From CAVVTR01 sp963751245 (GTDB taxonomy: Bacteria; Acidobacteriota; Thermoanaerobaculia; Thermoanaerobaculales; Thermoanaerobaculaceae), in NCBI GenBank assembly GCA_963751245.1, contig CAVVTR010000008.1, positions 62,001 to 126,000 of the forward strand: a DNA stretch of 64,000 bases. The letters are read 5' to 3'. Numbering within the stretch: the stretch's first letter is position 1; the number at the start of each line of letters is the position of its first letter. The position numbers were made by a program, and so were the translations under genes. The notes beneath the pieces are model-generated. The model was not told the origin of the DNA. It saw only the letters and a list, made by a program, of their open reading frames with translations, and did no database searches. Below, in pieces: positions 26,874 through 35,358 of this stretch.

Positions 26874-29317
26874 TCACCGCCGCCGCGGCGAGCCGTCCTC
26901 CTCCGGGACGGGCGTGCCGGACACCGGCGCCTTCAGCCGCGCCGCCGTGCCTGCCAAGGCGACGAACTCGGCGACGCCGGCGTCGCCCGGGAACTCCGGC
27001 GAGAGCCGCTGGGCGCGGCGGAACACGTCGTCGAGGCTCCCGTCCTTCGCCCAGTACGAGCCCTTGAGGATCTCCGCGAGCTCGGCGACCAGCGAGGCCA
27101 GGCGCAGCGACGGCGAGGCCGCGTCCCAGCTCGGCGCAAAATCGCGCAAGCGGACCTCGTGCGAGGTCTCCACGAACGCCTGGCCGTCCGCCGGGCGGTA
27201 GCGCAGGCGCAGCGTCGCGGCAGGCTCGCCCTTTGCCGGGTGCTCGGCCGCAGCTTGACCTCGTAGAGCGCCGTGACCGCGTGGCCGGCGCCGATCTCGC
27301 CGGCGTCGACCGTGTCGTCGCGGAAGCGCTCGTCGGCACGTCCCGGTTCTCGTAGCCGATCAGCCGGTAGCGCGCCACGACCCTCGGGATCGAACTCCAC
27401 CTGCACCTTGGCGTCGCGCGGCGATGGTCTGGAGCGTGCCGGTCAGGTTCTCGACGAACACCCGCCGGGCCTCCTCCAGGCTGTCGACGTAGGCGTAGCG
27501 CGCCGTCGCCGCGGTCGGCGAGCTGTTCCATGAGCACGTCGTTGTAGTTGCCCATGCCGAAGCCCACGGTGGTCAGCTCGATGCCCCGCTTCGCCTCGTC
27601 GCCGATGCGGGCGAGGATCGACTCCGGCGCCGGTGCGGCCGACGTTGGCGACGCCGTCCGAGCACAGGATGACCCGGTTGACCGCGCCGCGGCGGAACGC
27701 CCGTGCCGCGACAGTCGTAGCCCAGCACGAGCCCTTCCTCTGCGTTGGTCGACCCGCCCGGGGCGAGGCGGCCGATGGCGGCGCGGACCTCCTCCCGGTC
27801 CGGGGTCGGCTCGAGCAGCACCCGCCCGCGGGAGCCGTAGACCACCAGGGCCACCTCGTCGTCCGGCCTCAGCTGGTCGAGCAGCGCGTACAGAGCGCGC
27901 TTGACCAGGCCGAGGCGGTCCTCCCGGGCCATGGAGCCCGACACGTCGACGACGAAGGTCAGCACAGCGGGCTTGCGGTGCGCGGTGTCGATCTCCCGGG
28001 CCCGATGCCGAAACGCAGCACCCGGTAGCGGTCACCCTTCGCGAACGGTGTCGGCGCGCCTTCCGCCGTGATGGCGAAGTCCCCCCGGCGGGGCGGCCGG
28101 TCCCCGTAGTGGAAGGAGTTGAGGAACTCCTCCACGCGCACGGAGGCCGGGTCGGGGAGGTTGCCGTCGTCGAGGTAGCGCCGCGCGATGGTATACGAGG
28201 CCGTGTCGACGTCGAGCCCGAAGGTGGACAGCGCGTCGTCCTCGGTGTCGATGAACGGGTTCACGCCGTAGTGCTCGAAGAAGACGTCGCCGTAGGGCCG
28301 GCCGTTGGGCTCCGCGGTGCCGCCGGTGGAGGGTGGGACGGCGCCCGGAGACCGCGGCGCCCGGCCGTACTTCTTGCCCTCGGGTCCTGCCGCTCCCCGC
28401 GGGGCGACGAGGACCAGCTGCTCGTGGCGGGCCGTGCCACCTACCCGTGGTGCCTCGGGGACGCCAAAAGGCGCTTGATCGGACTGCGACGCAGGACCCG
28501 ACCCGGCCTGGGCGATGGTCTCAGCTGAAGCCAGCGTACGCATCTGCAGCGCCAGCGATGCCACGGTGGCCTCGCCCACGTGGAAGGCCTGGCGACGGAC
28601 CGCTCTGTAGCCGGCGAGCTCCGCGGTCATCACGTAGCTTCCCGGCACCACGTCCTTGAAGACCGCGACGCCCCTGCCGTCCGTGGAGGCCGTCCGCCTT
28701 GACGGTGTCGCTCCGTCGGTGCGCAGGAGATCCACCGTGGCGCCCGGCAGTCCGGCGCCCGACTCGTCGATGACGGTCACCTGCAGCGTGTGGGCCTGCA
28801 ACTGGACCCGCGCCGCCAGACCGGCGCCGGACGCGGCAGCGGCCACCGCCTGGGCCGCGGGAGGACCGGCCGGCGCGGCGCGCCGTCGCGGGGTCTCGGC
28901 AGGCGGCTCGCCCGCGGCGGACAGGCGATCATCCTTCGAACGCGCCCGCGCCTGAGCGGCGTCGCCCTTCTCCCCCTTCTTCGCGGACCGCTCCATCGCC
29001 GCAGGCGGTGCCGGCAGGGCCCGCCGCGCCGCGGGCGCGGAGGCCACCTCCGGGACGGCGCCCGGGAGACCTGGGCTCAGCACGCGCCAGGCGACGAGAC
29101 CGCTGCCCGCGACGATCACGACGCCGGCCGCCGCCAGCAGGACACGCCGGCCCGTCCGGAAAAGCCGTTCGTCCCGTCCGGCGCCGCCGCGCGAGCCCCG
29201 CGACGGCAGCTCGTCGGGAATCTCCGCCTTGATCCGCGCCGCCAGGTCCGCCGGCGGCCGCGGTGCCTCGTCTTCGGCCATAAGCCGCTCGATCCCGTTG
29301 TCGTCGATGCGCCTCAT
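26874..29317 (-). pseudogene. YfbK-like vWA domain protein with about eight apparent frameshifts
   Basis: Residues 1-440 read cleanly: an N-terminal segment with LAARIKAEIPDELP, a transmembrane helix (VLLAAAGVVIVAGSGLVAW), a carboxypeptidase-regulatory-like beta domain (VTVIDESGAGLPGATVDLL), and the YfbK-type lead-in (EHYGVNPFIDTEDDALSTFGLDVDTASYTIARRYL). From about 28003 to 27240 the protein continues only by switching frame, near 28000, 27706, 27625, 27500, 27418, 27383, 27332 and 27240. The pieces form a vWA domain (LTFVVDVSGSMAREDRLGL, with its metal-site DxSxS) and the C-terminal domain. It follows the ECF sigma gene with one base between stop and start. Sequencing error or recent decay are both possible; each piece still looks well conserved. 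Confidence 0.8.
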
Positions 29318-29318
29318 C

Positions 29319-29870
29319 TCACACCTCCGCCAGGGCGCCCGCGAGCAGCGCCATCGCCTTGCGCAGCCGCTTGCGCACGGCCACCTCGCTGACCCCCTCG
29401 GCGAGCGCGATCTCGCGGGCGGGGAGGTCTCCCCAGTAGCGGGCGGCGACGCAGAACCGGAGCGTGTCCGGCAGCGCCGCCACGGCCCTCCGGAGCCGTC
29501 TCGCGGCCTCCGCCTCCCCGGCCTCCTGCTCCGGTCCGGGGCCGGGGTGGACCGCCGTCGCGGCCACCTCGTCCTCGAGGGGCTGCAGCGGCCGGGGCCG
29601 GCGCGCGTGGTTCAGGAACGTGGTGTGGGCAATGCGGTACAGCCAGGTCGAGAAGCGGGCCCGGCCGGAGAAACCCGCCAGGCCCGCCCACGCGCGGCGG
29701 TAGGTCTCCTGGGTCAGCTCGGCGGCCGTCTCGACGTCGCCGTCGCACAGACGGATCAGCAGGCCGTAGATGCGGCGGTAGGTCACCTCGACGAGCCGCT
29801 CGGCGGCCTCCCGGTCGCCCTCCACCACCCGCCCGGTGAGCCGGACCTCCTCGTCGTCGTCGCGGTCCAT
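29319..29870 (-). CDS. ECF-type RNA polymerase sigma factor
   Basis: This 183-residue sigma factor has region 2 (DREAAERLVEVTYRRIYGLLIRLCDGDVETAAELTQETYRRAW, then FSTWLYRIAHTTFLNHAR) and region 4 (RRLRRAVAALPDTLRFCVAARYWGDLPAREIALAEGVSEVAVRKRLRKA). The ATG at 29870 is preferred, with GGGAGGG upstream; an earlier ATG at 29915 has no such site. The next gene starts one base after this stop codon, so the two are probably translationally coupled. That product has a cytosolic N-terminus and a membrane helix, like an anti-sigma factor, and may control this sigma factor. Confidence 0.92.
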   Translation of the reverse strand: MDRDDDEEVRLTGRVVEGDREAAERLVEVTYRRIYGLLIRLCDGDVETAAELTQETYRRAWAGLAGFSGRARFSTWLYRIAHTTFLNHARRPRPLQPLEDEVAATAVHPGPGPEQEAGEAEAARRLRRAVAALPDTLRFCVAARYWGDLPAREIALAEGVSEVAVRKRLRKAMALLAGALAEV

Positions 29871-30190
29871 CGCGCCCTCCCAGCGTCTCCGCCCTTCCTG
29901 GATGATCGCGCTCATGACACTTTAGACACACGACCGCGGCGGAACGAAACCCGGCGTCCACATCGAGCCCGCGCGGAGCCTGCCCTCCTCGACCGCCCTC
30001 CAGCCCGCCCCGTGCTCGCCACGCGTCCGGCGATCCGCACGATCTCGTCCGCCGGAGCGGCCTCCCGCCGCGGGGGACCAGAGCCGGCGGACGCGGTAAG
30101 CTCGAGGCGGAAAGGCCCCGGTCGGCCGCGCCGCACCGCCACCGCGCCGGGATGCGGTCCGGGCCCCCCCGGGGGCGCGAGGAGCGTGGG
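29871..30190. other. Divergent intergenic region (ECF sigma / UPF0178)
   Basis: This 320-bp region is where promoters of the sigma-factor operon (minus) and the UPF0178 gene (plus) must lie. No confident -35/-10 pair, hairpin or small gene was found. Confidence 0.4.
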
Positions 30191-30658
30191 ATGCTGCATG
30201 TGTACGTCGATGCCGATGCGTGTCCGGTCAAACAGGAGGTCTTCCGCGTCGCGGGACGCTACGGCCTGAAGGTGACGCTCGTGGCCAACTCCTGGATGCG
30301 CGTGCCGGACGATCCGGCGATCCGGCTGAAGGTCGTCGGCGGCGGCCTCGACGCCGCGGACGACTTCATCGCCGACCACGCGGAGCCCGGGGATGTCGTG
30401 ATCACGGCTGACATCCCCCTCGCCGGCCGATGCCTGCGGGCAGGGGCGTCGGTCATCGGCACCGGCGGACGACCGTTCACGGAGGCCAACATCGGTCAGG
30501 TCCTGGCCACCCGCGACCTGCTGGCCGACCTTCGTGGCGCCGGCGAGCAGACCGGCGGCCCGGCGCCGCTGACGCAGCGTGACCGATCGCGCTTCCTGCA
30601 GCAGCTCGACGAGACGGTCCAGTCGATCCTCCGCCGCCTGCGCTCCACCTCCCGCTGA
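30191..30658 (+). CDS. UPF0178 (YaiI/YqxD, DUF188) family protein
   Basis: This 155-residue protein has the family hallmarks: VYVDADACPVKQEVFRVAGRYG at the N-terminus, VANSWMRVP, VVGGGLDAADDFIADHAEPGDVVITADIPLAGR, and FTEANIGQVLATRDLLADLR. The acidic cluster (DADACPVK and ITADIPLA) resembles a PIN-like nuclease site, but the biochemical role is not established. The ATG at 30191 has GAGGAGCG upstream, and an upstream ATG at 30152 would add a low-complexity leader. The gene ends in a hairpin facing the convergent GT/MBL gene. Confidence 0.9.
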   Translation: MLHVYVDADACPVKQEVFRVAGRYGLKVTLVANSWMRVPDDPAIRLKVVGGGLDAADDFIADHAEPGDVVITADIPLAGRCLRAGASVIGTGGRPFTEANIGQVLATRDLLADLRGAGEQTGGPAPLTQRDRSRFLQQLDETVQSILRRLRSTSR

Positions 30659-30661
30659 AGC

Positions 30662-30678
30662 GCCCCGGTCGCCGGGGC
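30662..30678. terminator. Hairpin between convergent genes
   Basis: GCCCCGG and CCGGGGC form a perfect 7-bp stem with a TCG loop, 3 bp after the UPF0178 stop codon. No T-tract follows, so termination here is only probable. Confidence 0.45.
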
Positions 30679-30858
30679 CTCATCGTCCCTACCGGGCCCG
30701 TCGGCGTGACGTTCGGGAGGTGACGCCGGAGCGGGCCGCACCGGACGGCCACCTCTTTGGGCTCCACACAAGAAGGAACGGGAACCGCGCGAAGCAGGGC
30801 GATTCCCACCTCCATCAGCCCGGCGGCCCCGCCGCCGCCCGGGCGTCCGGCCTCTTCC

Positions 30859-32979
30859 CTACTCCCCTGACAGCGTGGCCTCGGTCTCGCGGATCCCGGC
30901 GAGCAGCCAGTTCCGCTCGATGGAGTTGCGGCTCGCGGCCCGCAGCGCCCGCAGGGAGGCGAGCCTCACCTCCAGGGCGCCCCTGTGACCGGGTTCGCCC
31001 GCCAGGACAACGTCCGTGAGGTGGAGCGCCTTGACGTGCGAACCCCCGGCCGCCAGCGCCGCCGCCCGCTTCGCGACGGCGTCCGCCCCCCCGGCCATGG
31101 CGACGAGATCGGGATCGACGGCGGCGGAGGGCTCCGCGTACATCGAGGCCGGGTTGCCGTCGAACCAGCCGGCGTAGCCCTCGAAGATGCCGCGCACCGT
31201 CCAGTCCACGCGGCCGAAGAACTGGGGCATGGCGAGCTCATCGGGAAGCACGATCTCGCGCATGAGCGTATGGACGTCCTTGCCGGCGTTCATGCCGGCC
31301 ACGGTGGCGTCGTGCACCCAGGCGAGAGCGTCGCGGTAGCGGGTGAGCTCGCGGCGCACCCGCTCCTTCCCGACCACCGGCTCGCCGTGACCGGGAAAGA
31401 GATAAGCCGGCTCCCGTCTGAGGGCCGCGTCGAGGGCGCCAAGGTAGTCCAGCGCCCATCTCGGCTGGCTCCCGCGCAGCGTCGAGGTGTTCGGGAACGA
31501 CGTGTAGAAGTTGTCGGCGATGAAGGCGGCCTCGAGCTCGGGGATCCACACCAGCGCGGTGTCAGGGGTCTCGCCCCCGGTGTGGATCATCTCCACGTGG
31601 AGGTCGCCGACGGTGAGGACGTGGCGGTCGGAGAACGTCACCGTGACCTCCACCGGCGTGCTCCGCGGAGCGACGTCCTCCCGGGTCGCCGTCCTCCCCT
31701 GCTGCGCCGCCGTGCGCCTCCCGAGGAATCCCGCCAGGCGGTCCTCGTAGCGGAGGAACGCCGCGTGCTCCCGCTGGGCGACCACCGGCACGGTGCGCTC
31801 TCCCTGCCAGCTCGCGATGCCCGCCCGGTGGTCCCTGTGCGCATGCGTGAGGACGATCGCCGCCAGGGGGTGAGTCTCCGCGAGGGCGCGGAAGGGGCTC
31901 GCCGCATACGACGCGCCGGCCGGATCGATGAGGACCGAGGCTCCCGGGGTGAGGACGAGGTACGCGTTGGAGTCGTGCTCGTCGCGGTAGATGCGCTCGG
32001 TGACGGCGAGCCGCCGGAGCCAGGCGCCCGCCAGCCAGCGGCGCAGGTCCTCACCGGCGGGGACGATGTCGAGGAAGTCGGTGCGCTGGTCCCAGTCGTC
32101 CTCGTAGATGAGCGCTTCGACGTCGTCCAGGCGCACCGCCCTCCTGTCCGCGGGAAGCTCCTCGTGGAGGTTGAGCGGGTAGCCGCACTCGGCGGGGAGG
32201 GCGACCCGTTCGGAGGCGGAGGTGCGGGCGGCGATGACGGCCGAGAGCACCGCCTGGTGAAGGAAGATCTTGTGCAGCGCGTCGGGACATGCCGCCTTCT
32301 GGTACCCGCCGTCCTCGACGAAGCGGGTCAGCAGCCTCGCCCACTCGCGGCAGACACCGCGCGCCGGGTCGAAGGCGATGACCTCGGAGTTGTAGTACGC
32401 CCGCACGGCCTCGCCCGTCGAGTAGACCTGCACCTCGGGCACCGCCCCGGCCTCGACCCCGGCCGCCTGGTAGAGGGGGCCCCAGAAGCCGTCCGGAGCG
32501 TCCCCCGGCGACTGGCCGATCGCGTTCTTCTTGAAGACCGGCTTGAGCGCCACGGACGCTCCGCCACCGAGGACAAGATGCACCGGCGGCGCCAGGATCA
32601 ACGTCTCCGCGTCCATCCAGACCAGCGTGCCGGCGGCGTCCGCCACCAGCCCCTCGACCTGTGCCGCCGCGTACGCCTTGGCGGCCAGCGGGTAGCGGCG
32701 CGCCGACTCCGGGGCCTCGAGGGGCAGGACCGTGGCCCCCAGCGCCCCGGCGCGGGCGCATGCGAAGCGCTCCGGGTCGGCGGTGACAACGTACACGGGG
32801 GCGTCTCGGTACGGCCCCGCGAACGCGCGGATGCTCTCCACGAGGGTGGTGGCGCTGCGCTCCTGGGCGCCGCCGGCGACCACGGTGGCGAACACCACGG
32901 GGCGGGCGGGCGCGGCGTGCACGAGGGCCGTGCTGCTCAGGGCCGCGACGGTAAGAAGGGTGGCGACACGAGGGACCAT
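30859..32979 (-). CDS. Exported fusion: glycosyltransferase-like domain plus alkylsulfatase-type MBL hydrolase
   Basis: This 706-residue protein has a signal peptide (MVPRVATLLTVAALSSTALVHA). Residues about 25-330 resemble a nucleotide-sugar-transferase (GT-A-like) fold, with a WMDAETLIL motif near residue 135 and YYNSEVIAFDP. From about 350 a metallo-beta-lactamase domain follows: the zinc motif THAHRDH near residues 378-384, then HTGGETPDTALVWIP and FIADNFYTSFPN, the arrangement seen in SDS hydrolase/alkyl sulfatase-type enzymes. The dimerisation-like segment (LAWVHDATVAGMNAGKDVHTLMREI, then GYAGWFDGNPASMY) and a C-terminal helical part are also present. The two parts are in one frame without frameshift. 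The substrate is unknown. A GT-like domain exported together with an MBL domain is odd. Confidence 0.8.
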   Translation of the reverse strand: MVPRVATLLTVAALSSTALVHAAPARPVVFATVVAGGAQERSATTLVESIRAFAGPYRDAPVYVVTADPERFACARAGALGATVLPLEAPESARRYPLAAKAYAAAQVEGLVADAAGTLVWMDAETLILAPPVHLVLGGGASVALKPVFKKNAIGQSPGDAPDGFWGPLYQAAGVEAGAVPEVQVYSTGEAVRAYYNSEVIAFDPARGVCREWARLLTRFVEDGGYQKAACPDALHKIFLHQAVLSAVIAARTSASERVALPAECGYPLNLHEELPADRRAVRLDDVEALIYEDDWDQRTDFLDIVPAGEDLRRWLAGAWLRRLAVTERIYRDEHDSNAYLVLTPGASVLIDPAGASYAASPFRALAETHPLAAIVLTHAHRDHRAGIASWQGERTVPVVAQREHAAFLRYEDRLAGFLGRRTAAQQGRTATREDVAPRSTPVEVTVTFSDRHVLTVGDLHVEMIHTGGETPDTALVWIPELEAAFIADNFYTSFPNTSTLRGSQPRWALDYLGALDAALRREPAYLFPGHGEPVVGKERVRRELTRYRDALAWVHDATVAGMNAGKDVHTLMREIVLPDELAMPQFFGRVDWTVRGIFEGYAGWFDGNPASMYAEPSAAVDPDLVAMAGGADAVAKRAAALAAGGSHVKALHLTDVVLAGEPGHRGALEVRLASLRALRAASRNSIERNWLLAGIRETEATLSGE

Positions 32980-33143
32980 GGAAGTCTCCGATCCTTCCGG
33001 TTCCTACGTGTGCGGCCGTGCGGGGTTGCGGGGTTGCACCGGGGCGGGTCATCTGAGACCGCGACAGGAGCTGTCTCCGGTCCAGAGAACTGCCACCCCC
33101 GTGTTACCCCGGAGACTCCAGAGAGTCACAAACTTCCGTACGC

Positions 33144-33229
33144 TGGTGCCGGAGGTGGGATTCGAACCCACACACCCTTGCGGATACGGGATTTTGAGTC
33201 CCGCGCGTCTGCCATTCCGCCACTCCGGC
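33144..33229 (-). tRNA. tRNA-Leu(CAA)
   Basis: On the minus strand the acceptor GCCGGAG pairs with CTCCGGC, the T-loop reads GGGTTCGAATCCC, and the anticodon stem CGGGA/TCCCG closes the loop CTCAAAA with anticodon CAA. The long variable arm (GTATCCGCAAGGGTGT region) marks a type II tRNA, as expected for leucine. The CCA end is encoded (33144-33146). Its first 17-25 bases are repeated in the adjacent tandem array. Confidence 0.95.
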
Positions 33230-33726
33230 AGTGCGGTGGAGTTTAGCAGAGAGATCCTGAGAAGCATCAGACGCGACGGGGCGGGAGGGGGATGGCGGAG
33301 GGGGGACGGCGGCCGGGAGGGGGAAAGCCAGATGCCTTTCCTCGCGTCTGATTCCGCCACTCCGGCAGTGCGGTGGAGTTTAGCAGAGAGATCCTGAGAA
33401 GCATCAGACGCGACGGGGCGGGAGGGGGATGGCGGAGGGGGGACGGCGGCCGGGAGGGGGAAAGCCAGATGCCTTTCCTCGCGTCTGATTCCGCCACTCC
33501 GGCAGTGCGGTGGAGTTTAGCAGAGAGATCCTGAGAAGCATCAGACGCGACGGGGCGGGAGGGGGACGGCGGAGGGGGGACGGCGGCCGGGAGGGGGAAA
33601 GCCAGATGCCTTTCCTCGCGTCTATTCCGCCACTCCGGCAGTGCGGTGGAGTTTAGCAGAGAGATCCTGAGAAGCATCAGACGCGACGGGGCGGGAGGGG
33701 GACGGCGGAGGGGGGACGGAGGCCGG
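33214..33726. repeat. 137-bp tandem array carrying the 5' end of tRNA-Leu
   Basis: There are about 3.75 head-to-tail units: 33214-33350, 33351-33487, 33488-33623 (one base shorter) and a partial unit at 33624-33726. Each begins, on the plus strand, with ATTCCGCCACTCCGGCA, the complement of the tRNA 5' end. It then has the tRNA upstream flank (GTGCGGTGGAGTTTAGCAG), a GGGGAGGG-rich middle and a CCTTTCCTCGCGTCTG end. Units 1-2 share GGGGGATGGC and units 3-4 share GGGGGACGGC. The units are otherwise nearly identical, so amplification is recent. Open frames across the array reflect the repeat, not genes. Confidence 0.92.
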
Positions 33727-33854
33727 CCTCCTCCAACGCAGAAGCACCGCGGGATTCAGCCCGCCACCCGCGACTACGCCTGCTCCCACCCCGCGGGCGG
33801 CGGCGGTGTTGCGGGGGCGCGGACCGAGGTGTGACGGTCAAGTACAATCGGGGC

Positions 33855-35339
33855 ATGGCAACGACCGTGGAGCAGATCGGCACCGCCCTGGCGAGCGGCT
33901 ACCCCCTCGTCGTGGTCCTCTCCCCAGAGGAGGAGCGCATCGAGCGGCTCCTCCAGCGCTTCGCCGCCGGCGCCAAGCCGCAGCCGCTGCCGGTGACGGC
34001 GTGGAACTGCGTGGACGGCTTCATCGGCGACAACAGCCCGGGCGAGCTTCGCGACGAGCTGGAGGCGCTGGCGTGGGTCGGGAAGGACGCCCCCCGAGGG
34101 TTCTACGTGTTCAAGGACCTGCACACCTTCCTGGCCGGCAACCGCGCGGTGCTGCGGCGCCTCCGGGACACCGCCGCGGCGATCCGCAACACCGGGCGGT
34201 TCATCTTCATGCTGGCGCCGGAGCTGGAGATCCCCGAGGAGCTCAAGCCGCTCTCCTACCTGGTGTCGTCGCCGTTCCCCGACGATGCGGAGGTCACGGC
34301 CGCGGTGACCGCCGTGACCCAGCAGGCCCGCCGCGCCATCGAGGCGGCCACGATGGAGAAGCTGGTGGGCGCGCTGCGCGGGATGAGCCTGCTGGAGGTG
34401 GAGCACCTGCTGCACCGCCTCATCTCCCGCCACCCCGCCTTCGACGAGGCGTTCATGGCCGCCGTGCTGGCCGAAAAGGAGCAGGTGATGCGCAAGGAGG
34501 GGGTGCTGGAGTTCGTGCCCCCCGACCGCGCCCTCGAGGACCTGGGCGGACTCGACCAGCTCAAGAAGTGGGTCCGCCAGCGCGCCACGCTGTTCACCCC
34601 CGACGCCCTGGCCAAGGGGTTGCCCCGCCCCAAGGGGATCCTGCTGATGGGCATGTCCGGGTGTGGCAAGTCATTGGCGGTCAAGGTCATCGCCCACAAC
34701 TGGAAGCTCCCGCTGTTCCGCCTCGACATGGCCACCGTGTTCGCCGGCGTGCGCGGTACCCCCGAGTGGGTGTTCCACCGCGCCCTCGAGGCGGTGGAGG
34801 CGGTGGCACCGGCGGTGCTGTGGATCGACGAGATCGAGATGGGCGTGGCCGGCTACTCGGAGGGCCAGACCGGCTCGTTGACCCGCATCTTCTCCACGTT
34901 CCTGACGTGGATGCAGGAGCACCGGGCCGACGTGTTCATCGCCGCCACCGCCAACCGCATCAATCTGCTGCCCGCCGAGGTGATCCGCAAAGGGCGCTTC
35001 GACCAGGTGTTCTTCGTGGAGCTGCCCAACGAGGAGGAGCGCAAGGAGATCCTCGGGATCCACCTGCGCAAGCAGGCGCTGGACCCCGCCCGCTACGACC
35101 TCGTGCTGCTGGCGTCGGCGACGCGGGGCTGGAACGGCGCGGAGATCGAGACGGCGGTGGTCTCGGCGCGGATCGGCTGCCACGCCGAGGGCCGTGACGT
35201 GGAGGAACGCGACCTGCTGACCTCGATGGGCCAGATCGTCCCGCTGTCCACCACCATGTCCGAGCAGATCAAGGCGATCCGCTCGTGGGCCCGCACCCGG
35301 GCGATGACGGCCTCCACCCCCGAACGCCCCGAGATGTGA
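33855..35339 (+). CDS. Ycf46-like AAA+ ATPase
   Basis: This 494-residue protein has an N-terminal regulatory region of about 215 residues and a C-terminal AAA+ domain. Walker A is GMSGCGKS (about residues 265-272), Walker B is VLWIDEIE, and sensor 1/arginine-finger regions are ATANRINLLPAEVIRKGRFDQVFFVELP. The layout matches the Ycf46/FtsH-like AAA family found in cyanobacteria, plastids and many bacteria; its substrates are poorly defined. No transmembrane helix or protease domain is present, so it is not FtsH. The ATG at 33855 is preferred to a GTG at 33831. It converges on the S13 peptidase, with 19 bp between the ends. Confidence 0.88.
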   Translation: MATTVEQIGTALASGYPLVVVLSPEEERIERLLQRFAAGAKPQPLPVTAWNCVDGFIGDNSPGELRDELEALAWVGKDAPRGFYVFKDLHTFLAGNRAVLRRLRDTAAAIRNTGRFIFMLAPELEIPEELKPLSYLVSSPFPDDAEVTAAVTAVTQQARRAIEAATMEKLVGALRGMSLLEVEHLLHRLISRHPAFDEAFMAAVLAEKEQVMRKEGVLEFVPPDRALEDLGGLDQLKKWVRQRATLFTPDALAKGLPRPKGILLMGMSGCGKSLAVKVIAHNWKLPLFRLDMATVFAGVRGTPEWVFHRALEAVEAVAPAVLWIDEIEMGVAGYSEGQTGSLTRIFSTFLTWMQEHRADVFIAATANRINLLPAEVIRKGRFDQVFFVELPNEEERKEILGIHLRKQALDPARYDLVLLASATRGWNGAEIETAVVSARIGCHAEGRDVEERDLLTSMGQIVPLSTTMSEQIKAIRSWARTRAMTASTPERPEM

Positions 35340-35358
35340 GGCGGGCCGCCGCCGCGGC

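Noticed and set aside
33214..33726. CRISPR array or repeated small ORFs in the 137-bp array
   Set aside because: Units are 137 bp, adjoin without unique spacers and contain tRNA sequence. No cas gene is nearby. Short repeated peptides in these frames follow from the DNA repeat.
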